From positions 1 through 64,000 of the forward strand of contig JAUSKD010000022.1 of assembly GCA_030647195.1 (NCBI GenBank): a DNA stretch of 64,000 bases, given 5' to 3'. Source of the DNA: Candidatus Peribacter sp. (GTDB lineage: Bacteria > Patescibacteriota > Gracilibacteria > Peribacterales > Peribacteraceae). Both the position numbers and the translations under genes were made by a program. Positions 52,836 to 61,789 of this stretch are shown one piece after another. Each line of letters opens with the position of its first letter. The first letter of the stretch is position 1. The notes below the pieces were generated by a model, which worked only from the letters and a program-made list of their open reading frames with translations, did not search any database and had not been told where the DNA came from.

Positions 52836-54839
52836 CAAAATTGTCGTTCCCGGATAGTAGTACTGCAGAATCTGCTCGGCGGTCTTTCCTTCTTTCGCCT
52901 GTCCCTTCGCCCCGCAGCCCGACATCCCCACTCCGTGCCCGGCCATCGAAAGGCCCTTGCACCACGGATCCGCTTTGCTCGCGAAGACATCGGCGAAGGG
53001 GAAATCTTTCCATCCGTTTTCCGCCGGGGTTCGCGTGCGGCCGTCGTCGGACGAGAAGTACGCAGCCTTCACGATCTCCCCGTTCACGGTGAGCACCTGT
53101 CCTGCCGTGGATTTCACTGCCCGCACCCAGCGTGGGTTCGCCCGCTCCGCGGAGATGCCGCTGTATGCCTGAAAGCGGGCAGGGGAATCGTCGCCGTCGT
53201 AGGGCATGCCGGCGAATTTTCGATGGGCGCCGTCCAGATAGAACGCGGCATAGCTCCGCGCGGCCACGGCGAAGGCGCGCTGCTTCTCGTACGGTTCCGT
53301 ATCGGGTTCCTCCGACAGACCTGCGAGGTAGTCTTCCAGATCCACATCGTTGATCAGTGCGGCTTTGCCGGCGATCACCGTGCAGGTCACTGCTCCGCGG
53401 TACTGCTTTCCAATGGAAGCGATGTCATAGGCGCCGCAGGTGGCCGAGCCGGTTTCGCGGGTCGTCAGGCGGAGGCGGATCAAGGGAGACGAGGCCGAAG
53501 ATGCAGACGAGGCCGAGGAGACCGAGGAGGCCTGCCGCTGTGCACCGGGTGTTGGAATATTGATGCGGTCGGTTTCCGTGGACGTCATGGGGACGGGTTC
53601 GGAGACGGGGCTCCTCGTGCGCCTGCCCTGGGCATCCAGCGTGAGCGTGACGGGGCCGATATCCACCGAGTACGTCGCGGGGATTTCGGGCACCTGGATG
53701 CGCAGCCGGATGGTTTCCACCTCGCCGTCATGGATCAGTCGCGGAGCAAAAATCTCTTGCCGGATGCGCATGTTCTCCTGATCCAGAAGCTGCCAGATGC
53801 CGATGCGGGGGCTTGAGCGCATGACGGAGGCGATGCGGGCGCGGCGCTGCACTGAGGAGCCTCCGGCGCGGAAGAGCAGCGACACCGTCACCTGCCCGCC
53901 CGGTCGCACGGGAACAGACGAATCCCCGATGACGGTGAGCGTGGGAGCGGTCGGGTCGATCTTGAGCGTCTTCAGGCGCTCCGATCGGCGCACATCGGTG
54001 CGGTCGACGTAGTTCTCATTTATCGGAGGGGGGAAGCTGACGCGCGCGGAGATATCGCCGGAAGCAACGTGCTGACGGATCTGATTGAGGACCCCCGCAA
54101 GGAAGTACCCCGGGCAGGCCGTGCTCACGACATCGCGGTGGCCGACGATCGCCTCTTTGGAATTCCCGTGAAACTTCACCGTATTCCGCGGATCCAGGTT
54201 GTAACGATCCGTCAGGTTCTTGAGCAGCCACTGCAGGCTTAAGACCTGGATCTGGCTCGGCTCCTCCGTTTCGAAATTCCCCATCAGCGCCACGCCGAGG
54301 GTCCCCACATTGGCGCAATACGCGTGGCCGCCGATGACGTTGTCGCCTCCTGCACGCCCTTCGTAGATCGTCCCGTCCTCGTCGATGATGAAGTGATAGC
54401 CGATATCGCCCCAGCCGAGCGTCTTGGCGTGGTACACGTAGAGCGCGCGCATGCGTTCCAAGGGCGTCCTGGGGTCATCGTGCAGCGTCTGGGCCGTGTG
54501 GTGCACCACGATCATCTTGACGCTCGGCGAGTACGACTGCGGCCACCGGAGCTTCTTCCCCTGCGCGTTCTCTTTGACCGTGCGCGCCGCCCGGAATTCC
54601 TGCGGATAATTTTGCTGTGCTTCGGTGCACTGTTTCACGCGCTCGGCGATACCGTTGCCTTCGTCGGCGGGCACCTGATTCTCGGCCGGTTTCGGTTCTT
54701 CCGAGGTTGTGAGCAGCAGCGACTCGTCCGCGCCCCATTCTGTGCGCGTGAGGATGCGGGGGGCGGCCGAGGCGGACTCAGCCCATCCCAGCCCGGTCAG
54801 GCAGCTGAGGACGAGTGCGATGGCGAAATTTCTTCGCAT
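52815..54839 (-). CDS. Amidase/PGRP domain fused to a SpoIID-like domain, secreted
   Basis: A 674-residue cell-wall enzyme. A signal peptide covers residues 1-28 (ending SASAAP). The N-acetylmuramoyl-L-alanine amidase_2/PGRP domain (about 110-285) has zinc-type residues in VVHHTAQ, GGHAY and GHRDVVSTACPG. A beta-rich linker with a Ser-rich stretch follows. The C-terminal SpoIID/LytB domain (about 500-670) has VDLEDYLAGL, KQRAFAVAARSYA and GHGVGMSGCGA. SpoIID is a lytic transglycosylase that works on stripped glycan, so the fusion could remove peptides and cut strands. TATACT is 7 nt before the ATG, indicating a leaderless mRNA. Confidence 0.88.
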   Translation of the reverse strand: MRRNFAIALVLSCLTGLGWAESASAAPRILTRTEWGADESLLLTTSEEPKPAENQVPADEGNGIAERVKQCTEAQQNYPQEFRAARTVKENAQGKKLRWPQSYSPSVKMIVVHHTAQTLHDDPRTPLERMRALYVYHAKTLGWGDIGYHFIIDEDGTIYEGRAGGDNVIGGHAYCANVGTLGVALMGNFETEEPSQIQVLSLQWLLKNLTDRYNLDPRNTVKFHGNSKEAIVGHRDVVSTACPGYFLAGVLNQIRQHVASGDISARVSFPPPINENYVDRTDVRRSERLKTLKIDPTAPTLTVIGDSSVPVRPGGQVTVSLLFRAGGSSVQRRARIASVMRSSPRIGIWQLLDQENMRIRQEIFAPRLIHDGEVETIRLRIQVPEIPATYSVDIGPVTLTLDAQGRRTRSPVSEPVPMTSTETDRINIPTPGAQRQASSVSSASSASSASSPLIRLRLTTRETGSATCGAYDIASIGKQYRGAVTCTVIAGKAALINDVDLEDYLAGLSEEPDTEPYEKQRAFAVAARSYAAFYLDGAHRKFAGMPYDGDDSPARFQAYSGISAERANPRWVRAVKSTAGQVLTVNGEIVKAAYFSSDDGRTRTPAENGWKDFPFADVFASKADPWCKGLSMAGHGVGMSGCGAKGQAKEGKTAEQILQYYYPGTTILGLGSRE

Positions 54840-54864
54840 TGGGTGGAGTATACCGATGGAACTT

Positions 54865-55998
54865 CTAACTTCCGCTTGCCGGAGGCGAAGCGAGCAGGGC
54901 CTCGTACGCATCCACCATCTTCTCCAGTGAAAATCGTTCCCGTGCGGCCACTTTTCCACGATGGGCAATAGATTGGCGGAATGTCTGATTCTGCATTTTT
55001 TGCAGTGCGTCTTTGAGGGCGGGCACGGATTCTGCCGGCACGACGAGTGTCTCTTCCTCCTTCTTCAGATAGCCCGCTGTTCCGCAGGCATCGGTCATGA
55101 TCACCGGCGTGCCCATCCACAGTGCTTCCATGGGCGCGAGCGGGCAGGGATCGTGCTGGCGCGACGGGAGCACAAAGACATCCAGTGACTGGTAGAACGC
55201 TCCCATGCTTGTGGCCGATGGCGAAAGGAACCGGATGCGCTCGCAGCCTGCGTTGATCTGTGACGCCAATGCGCGCACCGCCGGTTCATCGCTACCCTGT
55301 TCGCCTGTGGGCATGATATCCAGCGTCACCCCGGGCAGATCCGCAATCGCGTTCATCAAAAGATCCACGCCTTTGTCGCGCGAGAGACGGGCGACGGTGC
55401 CCACATGCAGTGCCGTTCGTTCAGGCCGTGGATACTTCCCTTCTCCCGCAAGGTGCTTCGCATCGACGCCGTTACCGATTGCTATGACGCGCTCGGGAGC
55501 GAAACCCAGTTGATCAACGTAGATGGCGCGGCTTAAGTCCGACACCGTCACAATGGTCGCACCTTCGCTGGCGCGCCGGAGCATGGGCAGCCAGGGATTA
55601 TTACTGAGCCACCGTCCGACGCGATCATGTTCCACCCAGATCACGCGGATTCCTCGTTCCCGGGCAAACGGCGTGAGCAGGAGTTTTTCGGTCATGCTCA
55701 GCATGACCAGGGCGTCAATCGGGCCGAATTCCTCTATGGCGGAAATGAGCCGCCGCTGCATAGCTTGTTTGCGCCAGAGGAAACTCAGCGCTCCCCACTT
55801 GGTGACGGGAGGATCGCCGATCGCAAGTTCCGCCGCGAGGATGTCTTCATTCCAGCAGAGCTTCAGGAGGGTCGGGCAGCTGCCAAGGAAAGCCACGCCG
55901 TGTTTGCGTGCCGCAAGTCCGTGCATCAGTGCCATGGTCTGCACCTCGGCACCGCCGTAGCGACTCTCTAATGGGAAGCGCGTAAAAAGGATGCGCAT
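54865..55998 (-). CDS. GT4-family glycosyltransferase
   Basis: A 377-residue GT-B enzyme. The N-terminal domain has a GGAEVQTMALMHGLA start typical of GT4, and the C-terminal Rossmann domain has VGTVARLSRDKGVDLLMNA and the EX7E-type PSRQHDPCPLAPMEALWMGTPV, with PMEAL holding the catalytic-type Glu. The acceptor is unknown, probably a lipid-linked glycan. TACACT (56005-56010) lies 6 nt before the ATG, so it is leaderless. It ends 25 bp before the start of the amidase gene. Confidence 0.87.
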   Translation of the reverse strand: MRILFTRFPLESRYGGAEVQTMALMHGLAARKHGVAFLGSCPTLLKLCWNEDILAAELAIGDPPVTKWGALSFLWRKQAMQRRLISAIEEFGPIDALVMLSMTEKLLLTPFARERGIRVIWVEHDRVGRWLSNNPWLPMLRRASEGATIVTVSDLSRAIYVDQLGFAPERVIAIGNGVDAKHLAGEGKYPRPERTALHVGTVARLSRDKGVDLLMNAIADLPGVTLDIMPTGEQGSDEPAVRALASQINAGCERIRFLSPSATSMGAFYQSLDVFVLPSRQHDPCPLAPMEALWMGTPVIMTDACGTAGYLKKEEETLVVPAESVPALKDALQKMQNQTFRQSIAHRGKVAARERFSLEKMVDAYEALLASPPASGS

Positions 55999-56067
55999 GG
56001 CGGTAGTGTAGAGCGTGGAAGAGGTAAGGGGTAAGTATGAAGGGGCCATAATACTTGTCCCTGATCC

Positions 56068-56451
56068 CTATTTCTTCCACTCATCCAATAGCTTCAGGAT
56101 CCTCTCCGTCACGAAGTTCTCGGGATAGGCGGTTGAGATGGTAATGTCGGCTCCTGCACGTTGTGCCTGCAGCTCCATGGCATCTCCTGTGGATGCCGTG
56201 ATCAGGGCGATGCGCGCATGAGGGTGTGTTCTGCGGAGCATTTCCACGACAGGAATGCCTCCTGTCTGCGGCATGCGGTAATCCACGAACGCGCCCACGA
56301 TGTTGGACATCTTCGCGATCATCTCTTCGCTTTCCTTCGTCGTGCCCGCCACCACCACCTTCGCGGGGAAATGACTCTTCTTTAAGAGCGAGCGCAGATA
56401 GAACTGCTTGCCCGGAGTGTCATCCGCGATGAGAAAGTAGGGGGCATCCAT
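56068..56451 (-). CDS. Single-domain response regulator
   Basis: A 127-residue receiver domain: ADDTP, phospho-acceptor Asp in AFVDYRMPQTGG, Thr in LITAST. The usual Lys is replaced or displaced (ISTAYPENF), so signalling may be atypical. No output domain. ATG 56451 overlaps the stop of the upstream small gene (TGATG), showing co-translation. Confidence 0.8.
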   Translation of the reverse strand: MDAPYFLIADDTPGKQFYLRSLLKKSHFPAKVVVAGTTKESEEMIAKMSNIVGAFVDYRMPQTGGIPVVEMLRRTHPHARIALITASTGDAMELQAQRAGADITISTAYPENFVTERILKLLDEWKK

Positions 56452-56837
56452 CAATCGACGAGGTCACGCAGCACCGCGCACGTCTCGCCCACGGACTGTT
56501 TCGAGGTGTCGATCACGCGGTCGTAGACAGCCTTGGCGCGTGTCTTGCCGAGGTACACCGAGGTCAAATCCTTGGGAAACGATTCCTGCACGGTATCGAG
56601 CATTTCCGCGGCCGGGCAGGTGATCACCACGCTGTAGCCTTCCTTCAACGCCTCCTTGGCGCACTCGCAGGCGACGAGCAGCGCGAAGAACGGTCCCATG
56701 CCGATGATGTCATCGGGGTCCTGCGTGGTATCCAGATCTTCGAGCGCGAGGTGCCGCCAGTCGGGATGATCGGCGAGGAATTTATCGACGATCACGCCGC
56801 GTGTGACTTCGGTGCCGCCAGAGAGAAGTAAGACCAT
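56451..56837 (-). CDS. Kinase-like small protein, P-loop not recognisable
   Basis: A 128-residue protein with a shape like a small nucleotide kinase: MVLLLSGGTEVTRGVIVDKFL, an acidic segment HLALEDLD and a Lys-rich KTRAKAVYDRV. The first Gly/Thr loop is not a standard GxxGxGKS. It may bind phosphate, but activity is unproven. It is coupled to the receiver gene by a TGATG overlap. No known family was recognised. Confidence 0.5.
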   Translation of the reverse strand: MVLLLSGGTEVTRGVIVDKFLADHPDWRHLALEDLDTTQDPDDIIGMGPFFALLVACECAKEALKEGYSVVITCPAAEMLDTVQESFPKDLTSVYLGKTRAKAVYDRVIDTSKQSVGETCAVLRDLVD

Positions 56838-56928
56838 GGGGTTCTATTTGGATATCAGAACATAGTACCACAAATTGAGATTTTTAGAAACGGTCAAGCG
56901 AGCCCTTGGGTAAGCCAAGAATAGACAG

Positions 56929-59619
56929 CTACTCTTCAGAACCGGCGATTTTCTCCGCATGCCGCTTTGCCCGGCGCTTGCGCTTCCACCGTGCGTTTCT
57001 GCTCTGATTTTTCTGTTCCTCGGGGCGCACCTGGCCCGGCAGGGTCGAGAAGGTTCGGATGATCTGCCCGCGCTGCTCGCAGATGTCGTAGAGCACGCGG
57101 AAGTACGCGGCGCTCTCGGGATCGGGATTGTCATTGATGAGAGTCCTGCGATCCCCGTAGACGACCAGGCTGTCGCGTGCGCGCGACCCGGCCACGTTTG
57201 TCCGCCGCACGTCATCGAGGAATCCCACGGTACCCTCCTTGTTGCTGCGTACGGCGTCCATGTGAATTTCTTTCTTTTCAGTCCCCTGAAAGCTGTCGAC
57301 CGTGGCGACATTGCCCCGGAGCGTCTCGAGGAACTGTGCCGGAATTCCGCCCCGCTTAGGATGCACTTTGCGTGCCTGACGGAGGATCAAATTCACCTGC
57401 GCACGGTACATGGCGATCACGCCGAATTCTCCCTGTAAGAGTTCGCCGCGCTCAAATTCATCCATCAGACGCCGGGCGATGAGCCGTGCCTCCAGCGGGT
57501 TCACGCGCGAGACACCCGAAGATGTCTCTCCACGATCCGGTCGCTCTGACGTATCGATCCAGAGCAGGGAACCGGTGTTCTCGGGGTTCGTGTGATCCCT
57601 GCGACCGGCCTTGAGCTTGCCGCCGTATGATCCCCAACTCACTGCACGCACGAGATCTTTGAGGGAACGGCGGTTGGTGCGCAGCATGACCTGTGGAATC
57701 GCCTCCTGCTCCGCCAGATACTTGAACGGCCCACCCTCGAAGGTATCGGTATCCGCCTCGCAGATGGTGTTGGGATTTTCTCCAACCGGCTGTTCCTGCT
57801 GCTCCGCGGGATCCTCCAGGTGTTTCTTCAAGACCGGTGGGATATCGATGTTGCCGAGCTGCTTGTGGTCGCCGATGAAGATGATCTGCTTACCGGCCTT
57901 CTTGAGCGCCGGCAGGAACTCGTAGAGAAATCCCTTTGAGGCCTCGTCCACGATCACGACGTCGAAGTCGAGTTCCTGGATGATCTCGTCACTGATGAGG
58001 GAATTGAGGGTCACGCCGACGGTGAGTCCCCGTTCTTTCCGGAGCTTACTGAGGAGTTCCAACTTCTGCTGTTCAAAGTCGTCCCATGCCGCGTTCCACT
58101 GCTCTTTATCGAGCTCCATATGTGTGAAATCCTCGCGCACGAGTGCGGGCCCACCCGGGGCCGGATCGTGCTGCTGCTCGGCTTTTTCAAAAGTCTTGTG
58201 ATCGAAGACCGGCACCAAAAACTCCACCCTGCGGGGATACTTGAGCCCCTTGCGGATGAAGGTATCTCTGAGCTGCCGGTCACAGGAGCTCTCTTCCGTT
58301 CCGCCGCGGTGCAGGGCGACGCCTTTCTTGCGTGCGGCCTTGAGTAAGTTGTCGAGCCCGCGGTTCGAGTGTGAGAGGATGAGGGTTTTCTTGCCCTCCT
58401 CCTGAAAACGCTTGGCCAGCAGACTCGCCACCGTCGTCTTGCCGGTTCCGGGCGGCCCCTGAATGAGCATGCAGGGGTGGCCCATGGCCCCCAGCGCGAA
58501 TGCGCTGCACTGCTCAGCGTCATCCAGGATCTCACGCGGGATATCTTCCTGCTCAAAGAGTCCGCCCAATGCAAAGGAGCGCAGAGTTTCGTCACGGTCA
58601 CCGGTATTTTCTTCACTGAAGAAGAATTGTTCGGGCAGCGAGAGTTCGTGCAGACCCCTGAATGCGTGGCGATCATAGTCATATCTTCCGTATATATTCT
58701 GGTCGTGGGAGTACCGGCCATATTCATCTTCTGCAGGGGCGTTGTTCATGCCCCTTCGTTTTCTCTTCGGGGTCGGCTCGGCGTTCTCGTCAAAGTCGGA
58801 TGGCCAGCTCTGCTCGCCCGCGCGGGTGGTCATCTGGCCGGCACATCCAAGTTTCTGACAGTACTCGTGTACATATTCCCTGTAGGTCTCGAGTGATCGG
58901 CGGTTGCTGCGCTTGCGAAGAAAACAACCATTCCTCAAGCGCACCGGGGAATGGAAATGGAGCCGCACCGTATCGCCAGCGACTTCGCGCACCACCGCGC
59001 TCCCGATGTGTTCCTCATGAGCATCGAAAATATCTACGCGGTCGTCTTCTCCGAGGACGGGAAGATCCGCGTTTGAGTGGTCACGCTGATACTCTCGGAG
59101 CGCTTTGCGGTAGGCCTCCTGATCGAGACAGGGCGTACCCTCTGCATCCGGCTGCGTGCACTGCGCCTTCAGGCGTTCCTGGAGTTCCAAGTCCTCCTCC
59201 ACCGGAGTGCTGCCCCAGGTGTTCTTCGTGCGGATCACCGCATGATGCTTGCCACGCTGGCCGAGGCGGAGCACGGGCAGGCGGATCCCTTGGGTGCCGC
59301 GGTCTACGTTCCCTGATACCTGATCATCGATTTCCAGAAGTTCATCGATGTGTCGGACCGAGATATTGAGCTGCCGCCGCATGGCTTCGTGACGGCGATA
59401 GGCGACATCCCAGCTCTCATTGTGGACACGGATGACGGGCTCGGGAGCACCCGTCTGCTCTGCCCATGGAGGCGGAGCGGATCCATCCATCACGTGCAGA
59501 GCTTCTTCGTAGGTGTGCGACCGGATGGCATCGATCTCCACCGACGTAAGCTGCCGCGGATAATTTTCCTCGATTTCGTACAAAGGCGCCTCTGTTGTCG
59601 GAGAGCTGGTCTCGGGCAT
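56929..59619 (-). CDS. Superfamily 1B (Upf1/Dna2-like) helicase
   Basis: An 896-residue protein. Residues 1-380 are an unrecognised N-terminal part. The helicase core has motif I GPPGTGKTT, motif II DEAS, IIFIGDHKQLG, and motifs V/VI in VATVDSFQGTEKKEI and VRRTNVAGSRARDSLVV. The C-terminus is Arg/Lys-rich. It should be an ATP-dependent 5'-3' DNA or RNA helicase in the cytoplasm. The start at 59619 (MPETSSPTTE) follows TAGTCT (59630-59635) by 10 nt. A strong terminator just upstream (59659-59702) isolates it from the candidate RNA. Confidence 0.88.
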   Translation of the reverse strand: MPETSSPTTEAPLYEIEENYPRQLTSVEIDAIRSHTYEEALHVMDGSAPPPWAEQTGAPEPVIRVHNESWDVAYRRHEAMRRQLNISVRHIDELLEIDDQVSGNVDRGTQGIRLPVLRLGQRGKHHAVIRTKNTWGSTPVEEDLELQERLKAQCTQPDAEGTPCLDQEAYRKALREYQRDHSNADLPVLGEDDRVDIFDAHEEHIGSAVVREVAGDTVRLHFHSPVRLRNGCFLRKRSNRRSLETYREYVHEYCQKLGCAGQMTTRAGEQSWPSDFDENAEPTPKRKRRGMNNAPAEDEYGRYSHDQNIYGRYDYDRHAFRGLHELSLPEQFFFSEENTGDRDETLRSFALGGLFEQEDIPREILDDAEQCSAFALGAMGHPCMLIQGPPGTGKTTVASLLAKRFQEEGKKTLILSHSNRGLDNLLKAARKKGVALHRGGTEESSCDRQLRDTFIRKGLKYPRRVEFLVPVFDHKTFEKAEQQHDPAPGGPALVREDFTHMELDKEQWNAAWDDFEQQKLELLSKLRKERGLTVGVTLNSLISDEIIQELDFDVVIVDEASKGFLYEFLPALKKAGKQIIFIGDHKQLGNIDIPPVLKKHLEDPAEQQEQPVGENPNTICEADTDTFEGGPFKYLAEQEAIPQVMLRTNRRSLKDLVRAVSWGSYGGKLKAGRRDHTNPENTGSLLWIDTSERPDRGETSSGVSRVNPLEARLIARRLMDEFERGELLQGEFGVIAMYRAQVNLILRQARKVHPKRGGIPAQFLETLRGNVATVDSFQGTEKKEIHMDAVRSNKEGTVGFLDDVRRTNVAGSRARDSLVVYGDRRTLINDNPDPESAAYFRVLYDICEQRGQIIRTFSTLPGQVRPEEQKNQSRNARWKRKRRAKRHAEKIAGSEE

Positions 59620-59654
59620 AAAGGGGGTAAGACTAGCGGACTTTTTGGAAAATG

Positions 59655-59994
59655 GGAGAAAAAAACGACCTCCTTTCTCCACAAGTGCGGAGAGAGGAGG
59701 TCTGGTAACTCCGCTAGCGCGGAGGGACTATCTTCCCCGACGCATGGTCGAGGAATTCACTTCTGGGTCCGGGAGGACCGCGTACTTGCGACCAGGCCAC
59801 GGCGTCACCATCTGGCTGGAGGAAGCAGAAGTGATATTCGCACCGATGGAGCAAGCTCCTTCGGTGCACCCCACCTCGACCCGCGAATGCAGGAACGAGT
59901 GAGGACCTGCAACCCTCCTTCGTTTCCGAAGGAGAGGAGGCCCTTGGGGCTTGGAGGCGGCAGGCGCGTAGCACGGAGGCCAAGCCGCATCCGT
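59655..59994 (-). ncRNA. Candidate structured RNA, about 340 nt, minus strand
   Basis: Bounded by a promoter (TTGACA, 16 nt, TACTTT) and an intrinsic terminator. On the minus strand it folds into many compatible stems: GGCTTGG/CCAAGCC near the 5' end, an 8-bp stem with a GAAA tetraloop (59915-59934), TGCAGG/CCTGCA (59888-59911), GCACCGA..GGAGC/GCTCC..TCGGTGC (59840-59867), long-range TCACTTCTG/CAGAAGTGA, TCCTCGAC/GTCGGGGA and CTCCGC/GCGGAG. The GAAA loop exists only on this strand. No protein frame is convincing. I do not recognise the class; it lacks tmRNA, RNase P, SRP, 6S, T-box and cobalamin signatures. Confidence 0.6.
59659..59702 (-). terminator. Strong intrinsic terminator of the candidate RNA
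   Basis: GACCTCCT..CTCC pairs with GGAG..AGGAGGTC (12 bp, 59667-59702), followed by G and seven T on the minus strand (59659-59665). It lies 24 nt upstream of the helicase -10 box. Confidence 0.85.
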
Positions 59995-59999
59995 ATGCC

Positions 60000-60027
60000 A
60001 AAGTACCTGTAAGCCAAAGAGTGTCAA
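60000..60027 (-). promoter_or_regulatory. Promoter of the candidate RNA
   Basis: Consensus TTGACA (60022-60027), a 16-nt spacer and TACTTT (60000-60005), predicting a start near 59993. Confidence 0.6.
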
Positions 60028-60079
60028 GCAGCCAGCTCAAGAACTTCGGCAAGCCTATCTTCGTGCGGATATTTCTTTA

Positions 60080-60256
60080 TCAGGGCTGGTCCTCCGATGC
60101 ACAGTTGAGGCGGCGGTAGATTTCGTGCCTTGTCTTTGGATCAGGTTCCAATCGCCGTGCCGCGGCGCGCAGAAAGCCCCGATACTGCTCCGCGAATTGT
60201 TCCTGCAGTTTCCGTTGCTGCACTGTCAGATCCGGGCCATTCAGGATGGTGCTCAT
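60080..60256 (-). CDS. Small protein of 58 residues, paralogue of the gene at 61790-62026
   Basis: ATG at 60256, TGA at 60080-60082. The C-terminal 40 residues (LQEQFAEQYRGFLRAAARRLE, continuing TRHEIYRRLNC) align with LKQRFPESYAGILRAVARRLE and TRHAIYRLLNC of the 78-residue protein upstream. It is helical, basic and without membrane segments or known motifs. It starts 13 bp after the GT-C stop, so both belong to one transcript. Confidence 0.8.
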   Translation of the reverse strand: MSTILNGPDLTVQQRKLQEQFAEQYRGFLRAAARRLEPDPKTRHEIYRRLNCASEDQP

Positions 60257-60268
60257 TGCGCGCGGCGT

Positions 60269-61717
60269 TTATTCTTCGTCTGTCACGATTACCGGGATTT
60301 CAGAGAATGTGGGGCCGGACCAGAAAATACTCATCGATCCGGCGCGTTTGATGGGAATGGGTTCCGTCAGCTTTTCATTCTGATGCTGTATCCAGAAGGC
60401 CCGTGCTTCCGGCGGGGCGAAGGCTTCGGGGGGACGCGTATCCATGGACCAGAAGTCGGCAGGAAGCTGCGAGGCGACGTATAGGGCGCACAGGATCAAC
60501 GCCGTCTGTGCGGTCAGTCGAATGATCCGCGGGTAACCATCCCAAAACGCGCTCAGGAGGAAGGCGGCAATCAGCGGAATAAAAAGGGCATAGCGCAATT
60601 CCAGGTACAACAAGATGGTAGAGATGCCCGCGATGGCGCAGAAGAAGGCGGCGAGCGGAAACCGGGGGATGATTTTTTTACCAAAACCGATGAGCAGCAA
60701 AACCGTTGCGATGCACACCGTCACGAAGAACCATCCTCCCATGCGTTCATGCTGGCTTCCCGGCCGAAAATTCTCGTCGAAACTCCAGTGGTATGGTTCA
60801 TCCGAGAAGAGGCGGTTGATTTCAAAGGCAGAAAGCAGAAAGGGTATCGGAGGCATGCGTCCCCGCACGATGGGAGGGAGAGCCGGGGTGTTGAGAATGG
60901 GATCGGAAGGACGCGTGAGGACGAGGCGGGTGAACGGGACGTAGCTATCAGGATTCGTTGAGCCGTATCGCAGAAAATTGGAGGTCGGAAAGGCTCCGAT
61001 GCCAATGAGCAGGGTCAGACCGAGTGCCCATCCCAGCCGTGCGGTGATGTCGTGGCTGCGGACCAGGCGGACGATTTGCACAAAGCCGAAAAGACCAAAG
61101 ATGATGGCAGGCATCCATGCGAGGGCCTTTGAAAACATCGCCGCCGTGAGCCCCGCAACAAAAATGAAACCAGAGAGGCGCAAACGTAAACGCAGCGTCA
61201 TACCCAGAAACCCCACAAATCCAATCAGGAGCATGCAACCCGTAAAAAGGTCGATATACCCGATGGTCATGTGCAGAACGATGAGCGGGACGGCAAGACA
61301 GAAGGTGAGGAACCAGCGCACCATCTTCTCATTGCGGAAGATCAGGAACATCGCAAGAACGGCCGCCATCAATCCCACCATGCCCACGCCGTTCGCGGCG
61401 CTCATGCGCCCCGTCACCCAAACACTGAATCCCTGAACGAGGTGGGCAAGGGGGGGAAAATACTTCATGCGCAAGATGAGAGACGGTTGGTAGGTGAATG
61501 TCGTCAGATGGAACAACCGCAACGCATGGGGCAGGTGGTACCACACAAAATCATAGGTGGGTCTGAATACGAGAAATGCTTTCAGGATCAGGAATCCGTA
61601 GGTGCCCGCAAGGATGAGCCAGTGCAGCGCAACCGAAACCCCATGCATCCGTGGCCGGATGTTCTGGCCTGCGGCCCCCCCATTCGTCATGGGCGAAATC
61701 AATGACCCCTCAGTCAT
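60269..61717 (-). CDS. Polytopic GT-C-like glycosyltransferase
   Basis: A 482-residue protein with about 10-12 hydrophobic segments; after the first helix comes FRPTYDFVWYHLPHALRL, placing an Asp and His where GT-C enzymes have their acidic motif. The C-terminal 60 residues are soluble. TACGCT (61725-61730) lies 7 nt before the ATG, indicating a leaderless mRNA. It is flanked by two genes encoding homologous small proteins, which might be partners. The substrate is unknown. Confidence 0.65.
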   Translation of the reverse strand: MTEGSLISPMTNGGAAGQNIRPRMHGVSVALHWLILAGTYGFLILKAFLVFRPTYDFVWYHLPHALRLFHLTTFTYQPSLILRMKYFPPLAHLVQGFSVWVTGRMSAANGVGMVGLMAAVLAMFLIFRNEKMVRWFLTFCLAVPLIVLHMTIGYIDLFTGCMLLIGFVGFLGMTLRLRLRLSGFIFVAGLTAAMFSKALAWMPAIIFGLFGFVQIVRLVRSHDITARLGWALGLTLLIGIGAFPTSNFLRYGSTNPDSYVPFTRLVLTRPSDPILNTPALPPIVRGRMPPIPFLLSAFEINRLFSDEPYHWSFDENFRPGSQHERMGGWFFVTVCIATVLLLIGFGKKIIPRFPLAAFFCAIAGISTILLYLELRYALFIPLIAAFLLSAFWDGYPRIIRLTAQTALILCALYVASQLPADFWSMDTRPPEAFAPPEARAFWIQHQNEKLTEPIPIKRAGSMSIFWSGPTFSEIPVIVTDEE

Positions 61718-61789
61718 CGCTCTTAGCGTAGCAAAGAGTCCGGCTTGTTGCCTAGGCCGATCGATGCATGCCGTTCGCTGCCCTTGGTA

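Noticed and set aside
59744-59902. A 52-codon plus-strand frame inside the candidate RNA
   Set aside because: No ribosome site or promoter on that strand, and the interval is dominated by stems with promoter and terminator on the minus strand.
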